From positions 1-33,330 of the forward strand of contig NZ_QVMV01000031.1 in assembly GCF_003417465.1 (NCBI RefSeq): 33,330 bases of DNA. The letters are read 5' to 3'. Made by a program: the position numbers and the translations under genes. Under the pieces are notes generated by a model. That model had not been told where the DNA came from, made no database searches, and saw only the letters and a program-made list of their open reading frames with translations. Shown here one piece after another: positions 1 to 8,534 of this stretch (position 1 is its first letter; each line of letters begins with the position of its first letter). Origin of the DNA: Wenzhouxiangella sp. 15190 (GTDB taxonomy: Bacteria > Pseudomonadota > Gammaproteobacteria > Xanthomonadales > Wenzhouxiangellaceae).

Positions 1-66
1 CGCCATCAGCCTGCGGAGCAGGCGGGCGGAATATATTTTGACGTGTCGAAGCCCGCACCGCGGCAT
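1..66 (+). repeat. Composite hairpin repeat, copy 1 (left-truncated)
   Basis: A hairpin with stem GCCTGC/GCAGGC and loop GGA (9-23) is followed by GGGCGGAA and TTTTGACGTGTCGA. The same order of parts recurs at 109-180 and, reversed, at 32767-32863. The first 15 bases are identical to the last 15 of the window, so the missing left part of this copy has the same form as the element starting at 33273. A further hairpin, GGCAAC/GTTGCC with a 6-base loop, lies just after it at 70-87. Repeat status is clear from the copies; function is unknown. Confidence 0.75.
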
Positions 67-108
67 CGGGGCAACAGGCTAGTTGCCGACGGGGCATTGA
101 AGGAGCCA

Positions 109-180
109 CCGCAAGAGCGCGCGAAGCGCGCCGGGCGAAACAGCTTTTGAAGTGTCGAGGCTCGCACCGCGGGCGGTGGC
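109..180 (+). repeat. Composite hairpin repeat, copy 2
   Basis: Bases 109-160, read on the minus strand, match 32767-32818 over 52 positions with only five differences. Four of these lie in the small hairpin and compensate each other: this copy has GCGCGC/GCGCGC where the other has GCCTGC/GCAGGC. The part TTTTGAAGTGTCGA followed by CTCGCACCGCGG also matches copy 1 at 38-64. The rest of the 1-248 spacer shows no credible gene. The repeat lies just downstream of the minus-strand gene ending at 249 and could help end its transcript, but no T-run terminator is visible. Confidence 0.75.
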
Positions 181-248
181 GCCAGTACTACAATGCGCCA
201 ACGGGCTGAAGGTGGCCTCCCAAAAGAGCATGGGACAGGCGGGTGGGA

Positions 249-1076
249 TTAACCCTTCCAGGTATGCACCCGCCCGAACAACTCGTTGGTCCCCCAGATC
301 CCCGACCGCATGGCCTCGAGTTCGAGCACCTGCGAGTGGTCGACGAACAGGTTCACCTCCGGTCCGAAGGTTTTTATGTACCACGCGTAGACTTCCGGGT
401 CGGCCGCCTCAAATACCGCCTTGTCCAGGCCGATGCCGTCGGCCAGTTCCGAGATGATGTCGGTGCGCCATTCGCGCACCTGCTCGGTAATGCCTTCCGA
501 TTCCACCATGATGCGATAAGCGCCGGCATCGAGATGACGCTTCGCCTCGCGGATGGCCTGGGCCGGGTCCTGCAGGCCCTGGCTTTCGAGCTGCTCGACG
601 CTGCTGGTGCCGCCGGCGCCGAACTGCACGTTGATCTCCGGTTTGGCCTTCAGGCCGTGCTTGATGACCCGCTCGGTCAGGCGCACCAGATCGTCGGTGG
701 GCATCGCCAGGAAGCCGCTGGAAATTTCGACGATATCGAAACCGAGATTGCGGCACTCGGCCAGGTAGTCGTCGACCTTTTCGGGGCAGCGCACCAGCAC
801 GTATTCGATGAAGCCGCCGGTGGAAACCATCACCTCGTTTTCGTGGCACAGCGCGATGATTTCCGAAAGCGATTCGCGCGGCATCAGGCTGAATGAGCCA
901 CCCGAGAACTTGAGGATGTCGACATAGGCTCCGCAAGTCTCGAAGATGTCGGCCAGGCGTCGTTTGCCGACCGGGTCGTAGTAGGGCCCGCGCATCTCGG
1001 TGATGCCGCGCTCGCGCGGCTTGGTGGCCCGTTGGTTGACGGGCAGAAAGTCGAAGGCGCGTTCGGAACGGCTCAT
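249..1076 (-). CDS. ComA/HSA32-like phosphosulfolactate synthase family protein
   Basis: This 275-residue protein resembles the ComA family, a TIM-barrel enzyme that in methanogens adds sulfite to phosphoenolpyruvate to give phosphosulfolactate, a coenzyme M precursor. Plant heat-stress protein HSA32 belongs to the same family. Supporting stretches are GPYYDPVG, DILKFSGGS, STGGFIEYVL, FDIVEISSGF, KPEINVQFGAGG, and IMVESEGI, in family order. The start at 1076 is chosen because an AAGGAGAG Shine-Dalgarno lies 4-6 bases upstream; an in-frame start at 1112 would add 12 residues without such a site. It stands alone: the upstream neighbour is divergent carbonic anhydrase and no coenzyme M or sulfolactate gene is nearby. 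Family membership is fairly secure; the substrate in this organism is not known. Confidence 0.8.
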   Translation of the reverse strand: MSRSERAFDFLPVNQRATKPRERGITEMRGPYYDPVGKRRLADIFETCGAYVDILKFSGGSFSLMPRESLSEIIALCHENEVMVSTGGFIEYVLVRCPEKVDDYLAECRNLGFDIVEISSGFLAMPTDDLVRLTERVIKHGLKAKPEINVQFGAGGTSSVEQLESQGLQDPAQAIREAKRHLDAGAYRIMVESEGITEQVREWRTDIISELADGIGLDKAVFEAADPEVYAWYIKTFGPEVNLFVDHSQVLELEAMRSGIWGTNELFGRVHTWKG

Positions 1077-1173
1077 GGGACTCTCCTTGCTTTTCAGCTC
1101 GTTGTATCCCAATAGATCCGGGGGTGTGGCAAGAATTTCAACGTTCCGGCTGGAGCCGGCTCAACGGGCGGGA

Positions 1174-1179
1174 TAGAAT
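1174..1179 (+). promoter_or_regulatory. Possible -10 box upstream of carbonic anhydrase
   Basis: TAGAAT lies 37 bases before the chosen ATG, in a GC-rich spacer between divergent genes. No good -35 hexamer stands at 16-18 bases upstream (TGGAGC is the nearest), so this is a weak call. A similar CTAGAATG context occurs at 12585, before the first peptide-binding protein gene. Confidence 0.25.
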
Positions 1180-1216
1180 GCGGCTTCCCCCAAAACGAAT
1201 GCCGGTCTGCAAGCCT

Positions 1217-1816
1217 ATGCCCCACGACCTGATCCGCGGCAACCGCACCTGGGCCGAAGGAATCCGCAACGAGTCCCCTGACTATTTCGAGCGCCTGGCC
1301 GCGGTTCAGAAGCCGGACTATTTCTGGATCGGTTGCGCCGATTCGCGCGTGCCGGCCAACGTCGTGACCGGCCGCGATCCGGGGCGCATTTTCGTGCATC
1401 GCAATATCGCCAACGTGGTTCATCCGGCCGATCTCAACCTGCTCTCCTGTCTGGAGTTCGCCGTCGAGGGCCTGGGCATACGCGATATCGTCGTGTGCGG
1501 ACACTACGGCTGTGCCGGGGTGCGCGCGGCAACCGAGGAGATGGTGCACGGCCTGGCCGATCACTGGGTCGAGCCGATCCGGCGCGTGGCCCGGCGCAAG
1601 GCCGACGAACTCGATGCGATCGGCGACGACGAAACGCGCCTGAACCGCCTGGCCGAGCTCAACGTCATCGAAGGGGTCAGCCGGGTGGCCGAAACGCCGA
1701 TCATCCAGCGCGCCTGGGCCCGCGGCGAGAACGTGGCCGTCCATGGCCTGATCTACGGTCTCAAGGACGGCCTGCTCAAATCCCTGGATTGCTCCATCAG
1801 TCGCGAATCGGCCTGA
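1217..1816 (+). CDS. can: Beta-class carbonic anhydrase
   Basis: This cytoplasmic zinc enzyme interconverts CO2 and bicarbonate. The 199-residue protein has the zinc ligands Cys40, His96 and Cys99, in GCADSRVPAN and VVCGHYGCAGV, and the Asp42-Arg44 dyad of the beta class. Length fits the E. coli Can type. The start at 1217 (MPHDLIRGNRTW) is preferred because homologues begin close to this motif; in-frame upstream codons up to 1124 encode unconserved Arg/Pro-rich sequence. The gene is divergent from the ComA-like gene. Its stop lies six bases from the stop of radC on the other strand, so the two genes converge with almost no spacer and no visible terminator. Confidence 0.95.
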   Translation: MPHDLIRGNRTWAEGIRNESPDYFERLAAVQKPDYFWIGCADSRVPANVVTGRDPGRIFVHRNIANVVHPADLNLLSCLEFAVEGLGIRDIVVCGHYGCAGVRAATEEMVHGLADHWVEPIRRVARRKADELDAIGDDETRLNRLAELNVIEGVSRVAETPIIQRAWARGENVAVHGLIYGLKDGLLKSLDCSISRESA

Positions 1817-1822
1817 ACGGCG

Positions 1823-2497
1823 TCAAACGAGCCCGCGTTCTGCCAGGGATACCACTTCCCCGTCGCCAACGATGAAGTGATCGAGCAATCGGATGTCGAC
1901 CAGTCCGAGGGCGTCGCGCAGCCGGCGCGTGATGGCCAGGTCGGCCTGGCTGGGTTCGGCGATTCCGGATGGATGATTGTGGGCCACGATCAGGGCGGCG
2001 GCGCGGCGGCTCAAAGCTTTTTCGACCACCACGCGCGGGTGCACGTGAGCCGAGTCGATGGTGCCGGCGAACAGTTCGTCGAAGGCGATCACCCGGTGGC
2101 GGGTGTCGAGATGCAGCGCACAGAAGACTTCGTGCGGCCGGTCCCGTAGGGCGGCGCGCAGGTACTCGCGCGTGGCTTGCGGGCTGGTCAGCGGCCGGCC
2201 GCGCTCGAGATTCTCGCGCAGGTGGCGCCGGGCCAGTTCCAGGGCGGCTTGCAGCTGGGCGTACTTGGCCGGGCCCAGGCCGGGTGTGTCGCAGAAACCG
2301 TCGACGTCGGCTTCGAGCAGCCCGCGCAGGCCGCCGTGGTGATTGATCAGGTGGCGGGCCAGGTCCAGCGCGGAGCGGCCGCGGGCACCGGTGCGCAGCA
2401 GGATGGCGAGGAGTTCGGCGTCGCTGAGTCCCGCCGGCCCGCTCGCCAGCAGGCGTTCTCGCGGGCGTTCGGTCATGGGCCAGTCGGCGATTCGCAT
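1823..2497 (-). CDS. radC: RadC-family JAB/MPN domain protein
   Basis: The 224-residue protein has an N-terminal UPF0758-type helix-hairpin-helix region ([14 protein letters not shown], then [12 protein letters not shown]) and a C-terminal JAMM metal-binding motif, HNHPSG followed by a downstream Asp in [11 protein letters not shown]. The family was named for a DNA-repair role in E. coli that later work did not uphold; its biochemical function is unsettled. The start at 2497 ([17 protein letters not shown]) matches the usual N-terminus before the RPRE motif; a start at 2518 would add seven residues. It is divergent from coaBC, the same neighbour arrangement as in Pseudomonas. Confidence 0.93.
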   Translation of the reverse strand: MRIADWPMTERPRERLLASGPAGLSDAELLAILLRTGARGRSALDLARHLINHHGGLRGLLEADVDGFCDTPGLGPAKYAQLQAALELARRHLRENLERGRPLTSPQATREYLRAALRDRPHEVFCALHLDTRHRVIAFDELFAGTIDSAHVHPRVVVEKALSRRAAALIVAHNHPSGIAEPSQADLAITRRLRDALGLVDIRLLDHFIVGDGEVVSLAERGLV

Positions 2498-2517
2498 AAT
2501 TTCCCTTAAGCTTGGCA

Positions 2518-2537
2518 ACCAGAACCGTTATTCTGGT
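2518..2537. promoter_or_regulatory. Short dyad in the radC-coaBC divergent spacer
   Basis: ACCAGAA and TTCTGGT form a perfect seven-base inverted repeat around CCGTTA, between the radC start (2497) and the coaBC start (2609). The position suits an operator or an overlapping promoter pair. No clear -35/-10 set was found here, and no regulator is known, so this is only a structural observation. Confidence 0.3.
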
Positions 2538-2608
2538 CGGCACGTATGGACCCGGAAATCGGGCCTTGTCCCGCTGCCGCGTAGGAAATCGACTCGACAA
2601 TTCAGTTC

Positions 2609-3841
2609 ATGAGCACGCTAGAAGGGAAGAAAGTGCTGGTTGGCGTGACCGGGGGCATCGCCGCCTACAAGACGCCGGAATTGGTGCGCCGCCTGCGCGA
2701 CGCCGGTGCTCAGGTGCGCGTGGTCATGAGCGTGGGTGCGGAAGCCTTCATTACGCCGCTGACCCTGCAGGCGGTCAGCGGTCATCGTGTTCGAACTCAC
2801 CTGCTCGACCCGGAGGCCGAAGCCGGCATGGGCCATATCGAGTTGGCGCGTTGGGCCGACGAAATCCTGGTCGCACCAGCCACCGCCCACGCCATTGCCC
2901 GTTTCGCCGCCGGCCTGGCCGACGACTTGCTGTCGACCCTGATCGTGGCGACCGAGGCGCGCATCTGGCTGGCGCCGGCCATGAATCGTGTGATGTGGGC
3001 ATCGCCTTCGGTGCGTGACAACTGCGCCGTGCTGGAATCGCGCGGCATGCGCATCCTCGGGCCCGGCGCCGGCTCGCAGGCCTGCGGCGAGCAGGGCCAG
3101 GGTCGCATGCTTGAACCCGGAGAACTGGTGGCCGCCGTGGCCGGACGCGACGGTCGGCTGGCCGGGCTTCGCTTCGTGGTCACCGCCGGGCCCACGCACG
3201 AACCGCTCGATCCGGTGCGTTTCATCGGCAACCGCTCCTCGGGTCGCATGGGTTTTGCCGTGGCGGCCGCCCTGGCCGAAGCCGGGGCTCGCGTCGACCT
3301 CGTGGCCGGGCCGGTGCAGCGCTCCACGCCCCCCGCCGTGCACCGTCACGATGTGCAGACCGCCCGCGAAATGCGCGCTGCTGTCATGGCGCGAATCGAC
3401 GGTGCCGACGGTTTCGTGGGCGTGGCCGCGGTGGCCGACTACCGGCCTGCCGACGAGTCCGGCGACAAGATCAAGAAGTCGGACGAATCCATGGCCGTGG
3501 AATTGGTGCCCAATCCGGATATCCTGGCCGAGGTGGCCGCCCTGCCCGACCGGCCCCGCCTGGTCGTGGGCTTTGCGGCCGAAACACGCGATGTCGAAGC
3601 CGCAGCTCGCGGCAAGCTGAAAACCAAGCGACTGGACCTGATCGCGGCCAATCGGGTCGGGAAGGAGCTGGGCTTCGACTCGGAGGACAATGCGCTGGAA
3701 GTCTTCAGCAGCGACCGTCACTGGAGTCTGGCGCCGCAATCCAAGACGGCCGTGGCGCGCGAACTCGTTGCTATCATCGCCGACTGCATGCTTGAGAGGG
3801 AAAGCCGAGCCAATGAAAGACCTGAAAGTCAGGATTCTTGA
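2609..3841 (+). CDS. coaBC: Bifunctional phosphopantothenoylcysteine decarboxylase/synthetase
   Basis: CoaBC carries out two steps of coenzyme A synthesis: joining cysteine to 4'-phosphopantothenate (CoaB) and decarboxylating the product (CoaC). The N-terminal CoaC half shows the flavoprotein start [11 protein letters not shown], the active-site His in [10 protein letters not shown], the substrate motif APAMNRVMW and the Cys in [13 protein letters not shown]. The CoaB half begins near [18 protein letters not shown] and has the lysine-rich loop KIKK and ANRVG. The 410-residue length is normal. The gene overlaps dut by 29 bases, so the two are almost certainly co-transcribed. Confidence 0.97.
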   Translation: MSTLEGKKVLVGVTGGIAAYKTPELVRRLRDAGAQVRVVMSVGAEAFITPLTLQAVSGHRVRTHLLDPEAEAGMGHIELARWADEILVAPATAHAIARFAAGLADDLLSTLIVATEARIWLAPAMNRVMWASPSVRDNCAVLESRGMRILGPGAGSQACGEQGQGRMLEPGELVAAVAGRDGRLAGLRFVVTAGPTHEPLDPVRFIGNRSSGRMGFAVAAALAEAGARVDLVAGPVQRSTPPAVHRHDVQTAREMRAAVMARIDGADGFVGVAAVADYRPADESGDKIKKSDESMAVELVPNPDILAEVAALPDRPRLVVGFAAETRDVEAAARGKLKTKRLDLIAANRVGKELGFDSEDNALEVFSSDRHWSLAPQSKTAVARELVAIIADCMLERESRANERPESQDS

Positions 3842-4268
3842 CCCGCGCCTCGGGCGCGATTGGGCCATTCCGGAATACGCGACATCCGGTTCGGCCGGCA
3901 TGGACCTGCGTGCCTGCCTGGACGAGCCGATGAATCTCGCGCCGGGCGAGACCGCACTGCTGCCTTCGGGCATGGCCATCCATCTCGATGACCCCGGACT
4001 CGCAGCGGTATTGCTGCCGCGTTCCGGTCTGGGCCACAAACAGGGCCTGGTGCTGGGCAACCTGGTCGGGCTGATCGACAGCGATTATCAGGGCGAGGTC
4101 AAGATTTCGTGCTGGAATCGCGGGTCGGCCCCCATCGAGATCGAGCCGGGGCAGCGTGTCTGCCAGCTCGTCGTCGTCCCGGTGGTGCAGGTTCGCCTCG
4201 ACATCGTCGATGCGTTCCAGGAAAGCGATCGGGCCGAGGGGGGCATCGGACATACGGGAGTGATCTGA
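3813..4268 (+). CDS. dut: dUTP diphosphatase
   Basis: Dut hydrolyses dUTP to dUMP and pyrophosphate, which keeps uracil out of DNA and supplies dTMP synthesis. The 151-residue trimeric-type protein contains its five motifs in order: [46 protein letters not shown] and, at the C-terminus, a GGIGHTGV arm in place of the usual GGFGSTG. The start at 3813 ([14 protein letters not shown]) matches known Dut N-termini and lies inside the end of coaBC. The downstream AlgC-like gene begins two bases after the stop segment, continuing the operon. Confidence 0.96.
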   Translation: MKDLKVRILDPRLGRDWAIPEYATSGSAGMDLRACLDEPMNLAPGETALLPSGMAIHLDDPGLAAVLLPRSGLGHKQGLVLGNLVGLIDSDYQGEVKISCWNRGSAPIEIEPGQRVCQLVVVPVVQVRLDIVDAFQESDRAEGGIGHTGVI

Positions 4269-4269
4269 C

Positions 4270-7200
4270 ATGGCGGGCAAGCCGGATTCGGAGAAAACAT
4301 CGGACAAGGGCATTGCCAAGCCACTCGGCCTGGCCCTGATGGGTATCGGCGCGGTGGTGCTCCTGGTCGGCCTGTGGCTCGTCTGGGACACGATGCAGAT
4401 CGAACAGAGCGGTTCCGCCCCCAGCGCCGCAACAAGCAGTATCGATGAAATCGGCAACGGTATCGCGCAAGTACACGAGGCGCTGGCTTCACCGGACGTC
4501 GCGGAATCCGCCCGCGCCGTGCTGGCCGGTGACGACGCCGAGACCGATCGCCTGCGCCAGCGACTGCAGTCCGCCGGCGTCGACGACCTGATCGACGTGC
4601 GGGTGTTTCCGCCCGATATCGAAGACATCGAAACCGGCGAGTACCCCGAGCCGAACTACGGTGTGTTGCAAATGCTGCTGACCGCCCGGCGGCAGGGCAA
4701 TGCGCCGGCTCAAGTGCACTATCGCGGCACGGCCAACGAGAACCTGGCGTTCGCCCAGACGCTGCACCGGCCCGGCTCGGGCGAGCAAGGCGAGGTCGTC
4801 GGCTACCTGTTCGTCCGTCTGCCGGTCAGTGTGGTGACGCGGCGGCTGCCCGAAACGGGTGAGGAGGGCTGGGTTGCCCTGCAGCAGGGCGACTCCGTTA
4901 TCGCCGGCCACGGCTTCCGCGCTGGCGAGGGAACGCCCGATGGACAGGCAGCCATTGCCGGCAGTCAATTGCGCCTGAGTTGGTCAAGCGGTGCGAGCGA
5001 CGCCGGGCCCGATCCTGTCGTCGGCGGTGGTGTGGCGGGGATTGGCCTCCTGCTCGCGCTTGCGGGACTGCTGGCGCTTCGCAAGGCCGGACGACCGTCC
5101 GAGGTTGCAGCGACCAGCCAGCCGGCTGAAGTCGAGGTCCCACCGAAAAAGGAAAAGCCGGCACCGGAAGCGGCCGCTGCCGCTCCTGCCCCCAAGGCGG
5201 GCGGCGGTAACCACAAGGACCTGCCCGACTGGATGCTGGACGAAGCGGCCGGTAGCGACGATGACGGTCCGTTCGCTGAGGCGCCCACCGGCGAGCAATC
5301 CGCTGAGGACGATTCCCTCGACGTTCCGGATCTGGACGAAATCTACAAACAGATCGAGGCCGAGGAAGGCGGGGAGCAGGGTTCGACCGCCGATGATGCG
5401 GGCCTGCCGCCGGGAGAAAGCGGCGCGGGAGCCGCGGCACAAGCGTCCGAGGAATCCCCGGAAGCCGATAGCCTGCTCGAACTCGAGAGCTTCGATTTCA
5501 CCGAGGACTCTGTCGAGCCCGAAGAGGACGAGTTGCCCGCACTCGATGAAGAACTCGAAAGCGGACAATCGGGAGCCAAGGAATCCCGAACCGAGGCATC
5601 TCAAAACGACGAATTCGAAGCCGCGGAAGCCGGGCAGGAAAACACGGGACTCGATCTGGACTTCGCGTTCAGCGATGCCGGGGATCGGCAGGACGAGGAT
5701 CAACCGGACGAGGATCAGCAGGATGAGGTGACGCTCGATTCCGGGCAGGGCTCGATCGACGAACAACACGACGAGCCGGTATCCGAGCCATCCGGCGAAG
5801 ACGCATTCGACTTGGCTTTCGAGGACGAGGATTGGCAGCAACGCTCATCCGACGGGTCGGACGAGCAGGCCGACGAAGAGGATGTTTTCAGCCTAGAAGC
5901 GGCCGCGCTCGAACTCGAGCCCGAGCCGGCTACCGAACCTGAAGCCGAAGCACATCCGGAGCCCGAATCACGAGTACAACCGGAATCGGAATCCAGGCCT
6001 GAACCTGAATCCCAGCCCGAGCCCGTTGCGGCGGCGGCGCCGGAATCCGAGCCGGACACCGGCGACGCAACACCACTGCCCACCGGCATTTTCCGGGCAT
6101 TCGAAATTCGGGGCACGGCTGAAGAAGATCTGAGCGTCCCGATGGCAACCGACATCGGCCAGGCGATCGGGTCGATCGCCGCCGCGCGTGGCTTTTCGCG
6201 TATCGCGGTCGCCCGGGATGGTCGAGTCAGTGGGCCGGTGCTGCTCTCGGCCCTGATCCGCGGCCTGCGTAACAGCGGCATGGACGTCGTCGAGATTGGC
6301 GCCGTGCCCACGCCGTTGCTGTGGTTCGCCGCCACGGAGCTGACCGAAGGTTGCGGCGTGATGGTTACCGCCTCTCATCATCCGCCCGAGTACAACGGTT
6401 TCCGCGTGATGATCGGCGGTGAGCTGGTCGACCGCGAACACATGGCCGAACTGGCGAGGCGCGTGGACGAGAAGGATTTTGCCGAGGGCGACGGCGGCTA
6501 CGAGCAGCAGGATGTTCTGGAGCGCTATGGCAAGCGCCTGACCACCGATATCCAGCTCGAGCGACCGATGAAGGTGGTGGTCGATTGCGGCAACGGCGTT
6601 GGTGGTGCCGTGGTGCCGAAATTGCTGGAGGCGATCGGCGCGGATCTGATCCCGCTCTATTGCGATATCGACGGCGCTTTTCCCAATCACCGGCCGGACC
6701 CCTCGTCACCCGAGGCTCTGGAAGATCTCCGCTTGTGCGTGCGCAATTTCCAGGCCGAGTTGGGCATTGCCTTCGACGGCGACGCCGATCGCCTGGTCCT
6801 GGTCACCCGCAACGGTGAAATCGTCTGGCCCGATCGCCTGTTGATGCTGCTGGCCGGGGAGATCGTGTCGGCGCGCCCGGGGGAGGTCGTGGTGTTCGAT
6901 GTGCGCTGCTCGGGACATCTCCAGCGCATGGTCGAGCGCGCCGGCGGGCAGGGCATCATGACCGCCGCCGGACAGCAGGCGGTCGCGCAACGCCTGCGCC
7001 AGGAGAATGCCCCGCTGGGCGGTGATATGGACGGCCACCTGTTCGTCAACGATCGCTGGTATTCCTTCGATGACGCAATCTATGCGGCGGCCCGCCTGCT
7101 GGAGGTACTGGCCGCCGACACCCGCGAGGTCGATGAAATACTGGCCGAGCAGCCGCAATTCCGTGCCAGCCCGGAGATCACGGTCGACATCGATCGCGAG

Positions 7201-7443
7201 CAGGCGCAGTCAATCGTGGCGCGTCTTGGGCGGGAGGCGGAGTTCGGCGACGCTCAGCTCACGCATGTCGACGGCCTGCGCGCGGACTGGCCCGACCGCT
7301 GGGGGCTAGTGCGCGTGGATGCCGACACCGGTCGCTTGATCCTGCACTTCGGTGCCGACGAGGCGACTGCCCTGGGTCATGTTCGTGGGGAATTCCGCGA
7401 CAAGCTGCTCGAGCTGGAACCCGAACTGCCGCTGCCCTACTGA
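4270..7443 (+). CDS. Membrane-anchored AlgC-like phosphohexomutase with altered active site
   Basis: This 1057-residue protein occupies the algC position after coaBC-dut. Residues 18-39 and 250-270 form two membrane segments that bracket a roughly 210-residue, presumably periplasmic domain. A low-complexity, strongly acidic cytoplasmic linker runs to about residue 605, ending in Pro-Glu-Ser repeats. A four-domain phosphomannomutase/phosphoglucomutase follows (606-1057). The catalytic serine (Ser702 in TASHHP) and metal loop (DGDADR, Asp836/838/840) are present. However, the sugar loop reads GDMDGH (918-923) where AlgC has GEMSGH, and the phosphate loop reads RVDADTG (1015-1021) where AlgC has RASNTTP. 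The family interconverts hexose 1- and 6-phosphates for polysaccharide synthesis. Whether this one does is doubtful. Membrane fusion of this enzyme is known in related bacteria; the linker length and loop changes stand out. Confidence 0.85.
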   Translation: MAGKPDSEKTSDKGIAKPLGLALMGIGAVVLLVGLWLVWDTMQIEQSGSAPSAATSSIDEIGNGIAQVHEALASPDVAESARAVLAGDDAETDRLRQRLQSAGVDDLIDVRVFPPDIEDIETGEYPEPNYGVLQMLLTARRQGNAPAQVHYRGTANENLAFAQTLHRPGSGEQGEVVGYLFVRLPVSVVTRRLPETGEEGWVALQQGDSVIAGHGFRAGEGTPDGQAAIAGSQLRLSWSSGASDAGPDPVVGGGVAGIGLLLALAGLLALRKAGRPSEVAATSQPAEVEVPPKKEKPAPEAAAAAPAPKAGGGNHKDLPDWMLDEAAGSDDDGPFAEAPTGEQSAEDDSLDVPDLDEIYKQIEAEEGGEQGSTADDAGLPPGESGAGAAAQASEESPEADSLLELESFDFTEDSVEPEEDELPALDEELESGQSGAKESRTEASQNDEFEAAEAGQENTGLDLDFAFSDAGDRQDEDQPDEDQQDEVTLDSGQGSIDEQHDEPVSEPSGEDAFDLAFEDEDWQQRSSDGSDEQADEEDVFSLEAAALELEPEPATEPEAEAHPEPESRVQPESESRPEPESQPEPVAAAAPESEPDTGDATPLPTGIFRAFEIRGTAEEDLSVPMATDIGQAIGSIAAARGFSRIAVARDGRVSGPVLLSALIRGLRNSGMDVVEIGAVPTPLLWFAATELTEGCGVMVTASHHPPEYNGFRVMIGGELVDREHMAELARRVDEKDFAEGDGGYEQQDVLERYGKRLTTDIQLERPMKVVVDCGNGVGGAVVPKLLEAIGADLIPLYCDIDGAFPNHRPDPSSPEALEDLRLCVRNFQAELGIAFDGDADRLVLVTRNGEIVWPDRLLMLLAGEIVSARPGEVVVFDVRCSGHLQRMVERAGGQGIMTAAGQQAVAQRLRQENAPLGGDMDGHLFVNDRWYSFDDAIYAAARLLEVLAADTREVDEILAEQPQFRASPEITVDIDREQAQSIVARLGREAEFGDAQLTHVDGLRADWPDRWGLVRVDADTGRLILHFGADEATALGHVRGEFRDKLLELEPELPLPY

Positions 7444-7493
7444 TCGCCGGCAGGTCGCGTCGTTTCAGCCGCGAACAAGCTCAAATCGGCGCC

Positions 7494-8534
7494 TCAACCC
7501 CGAAGCCCTGCATCGGCCTGCGTCATCAGGTAGTCGATCGTGAGGTTGTCGAAAAGCGCCGAGCCGGTGGACACGAAAAGTGCCGGCGATTGTCGCCGGG
7601 AATCGTCGCGGGCCAGCTCGAACAGGTCGGGCAGCTTGTCGATATCAAGGTGGCCATGCGACCGGAACGCCGCCAGGTCGCCGTAGTTGGGACTGTCCTG
7701 GGTGTCGACCGACAACGCGTAATGCGACAGCACTTCCGGGGAGATTTCGCTTTGCCAGTCGGTGTCGGCGCCGACGCTGACCACCAGCCGGGGCCGGTAG
7801 CCCGAGGCGTCGAATATCGGTTGCTCGCTGTCGGTGGCCAGTACCAGCGCATCGCTCGTCGAGGGCAGTTCGCCGGGGTGGAATGTGTCGGTTTCGAGGC
7901 CGGAAAATCGTGATCGCAGGCTCTGTGCCGCCAGCAGTGCGCGCTCTTCGACGATATCGGCAAAGCTGATTCGTTCGGCTTCGCCCAGTGAGGCGGCGAA
8001 CAGTCCGGCGTAGTAACCCACCCGGCCGGAACCGACGATGGCGATGTGGCGTGAATCGGGTGCGAGCAGGCGCAGGCCCGTGGCCACGCAGGCGCCGGTG
8101 CGGGCGGAAGACAAAAGGCAGCCGGCAAAGCCCGCCTCGATGAAGTTTTCCGTGGGGTGCAGGGAAAACGCCTTGCCCACGCTGATTTCGCCGGGCACCA
8201 CTGTGCGCGGCCAGTTGGTGCCGATGATCTTCACCGTCTTGCGTGTGCGCCCGGGAAAACGCACGACACAGGGCATCACCCGGAAGTCCGAGCGCTGTCC
8301 GGGATCGACGAATACCTGTTTTGGCGGCAGTTCCAGGCTCGCCTTGCCGAACGCGATCGACTCGATCGCCTCGAGCAGGGCGTCGAGGTATGCGCGGGGA
8401 TCGGTCGTCAGCGCCCGATGAACCCGACGATCGTCGAAGAAGGTGTACGGCTCGGGATTGAGCCTGAATACCGTTTCGAGATCGTCGTCGAGCCGGTCGC
8501 TCTCCGGTTGCCCGGTCATTCTGGAATTGCTCAC
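7494..8534 (-). CDS. Ornithine cyclodeaminase/mu-crystallin family protein
   Basis: The 346-residue protein shows the OCD/mu-crystallin fold pattern: a substrate half with the conserved SSARTGA (142-148), then an NAD(P)-binding Rossmann motif IVGSGRVG (166-173). Characterised members include ornithine cyclodeaminase, alanine dehydrogenases, ketimine reductases and the siderophore enzyme SbnB, so the reaction cannot be read from family alone. The KIIGTNWP stretch replaces the usual VKVVNxFPGN near the substrate site. Its ATG lies in an ATGA overlap with the stop of the upstream Mur-ligase-like gene, which implies translational coupling and a shared pathway. It converges with the AlgC-like gene across 50 bases with no visible terminator. 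Confidence 0.8.
   Translation of the reverse strand: MSNSRMTGQPESDRLDDDLETVFRLNPEPYTFFDDRRVHRALTTDPRAYLDALLEAIESIAFGKASLELPPKQVFVDPGQRSDFRVMPCVVRFPGRTRKTVKIIGTNWPRTVVPGEISVGKAFSLHPTENFIEAGFAGCLLSSARTGACVATGLRLLAPDSRHIAIVGSGRVGYYAGLFAASLGEAERISFADIVEERALLAAQSLRSRFSGLETDTFHPGELPSTSDALVLATDSEQPIFDASGYRPRLVVSVGADTDWQSEISPEVLSHYALSVDTQDSPNYGDLAAFRSHGHLDIDKLPDLFELARDDSRRQSPALFVSTGSALFDNLTIDYLMTQADAGLRG

Noticed and set aside
2618-4060. Minus-strand open frame (480 codons) over coaBC-dut
   Set aside because: It is a shadow of two well-conserved genes and crosses their junction.
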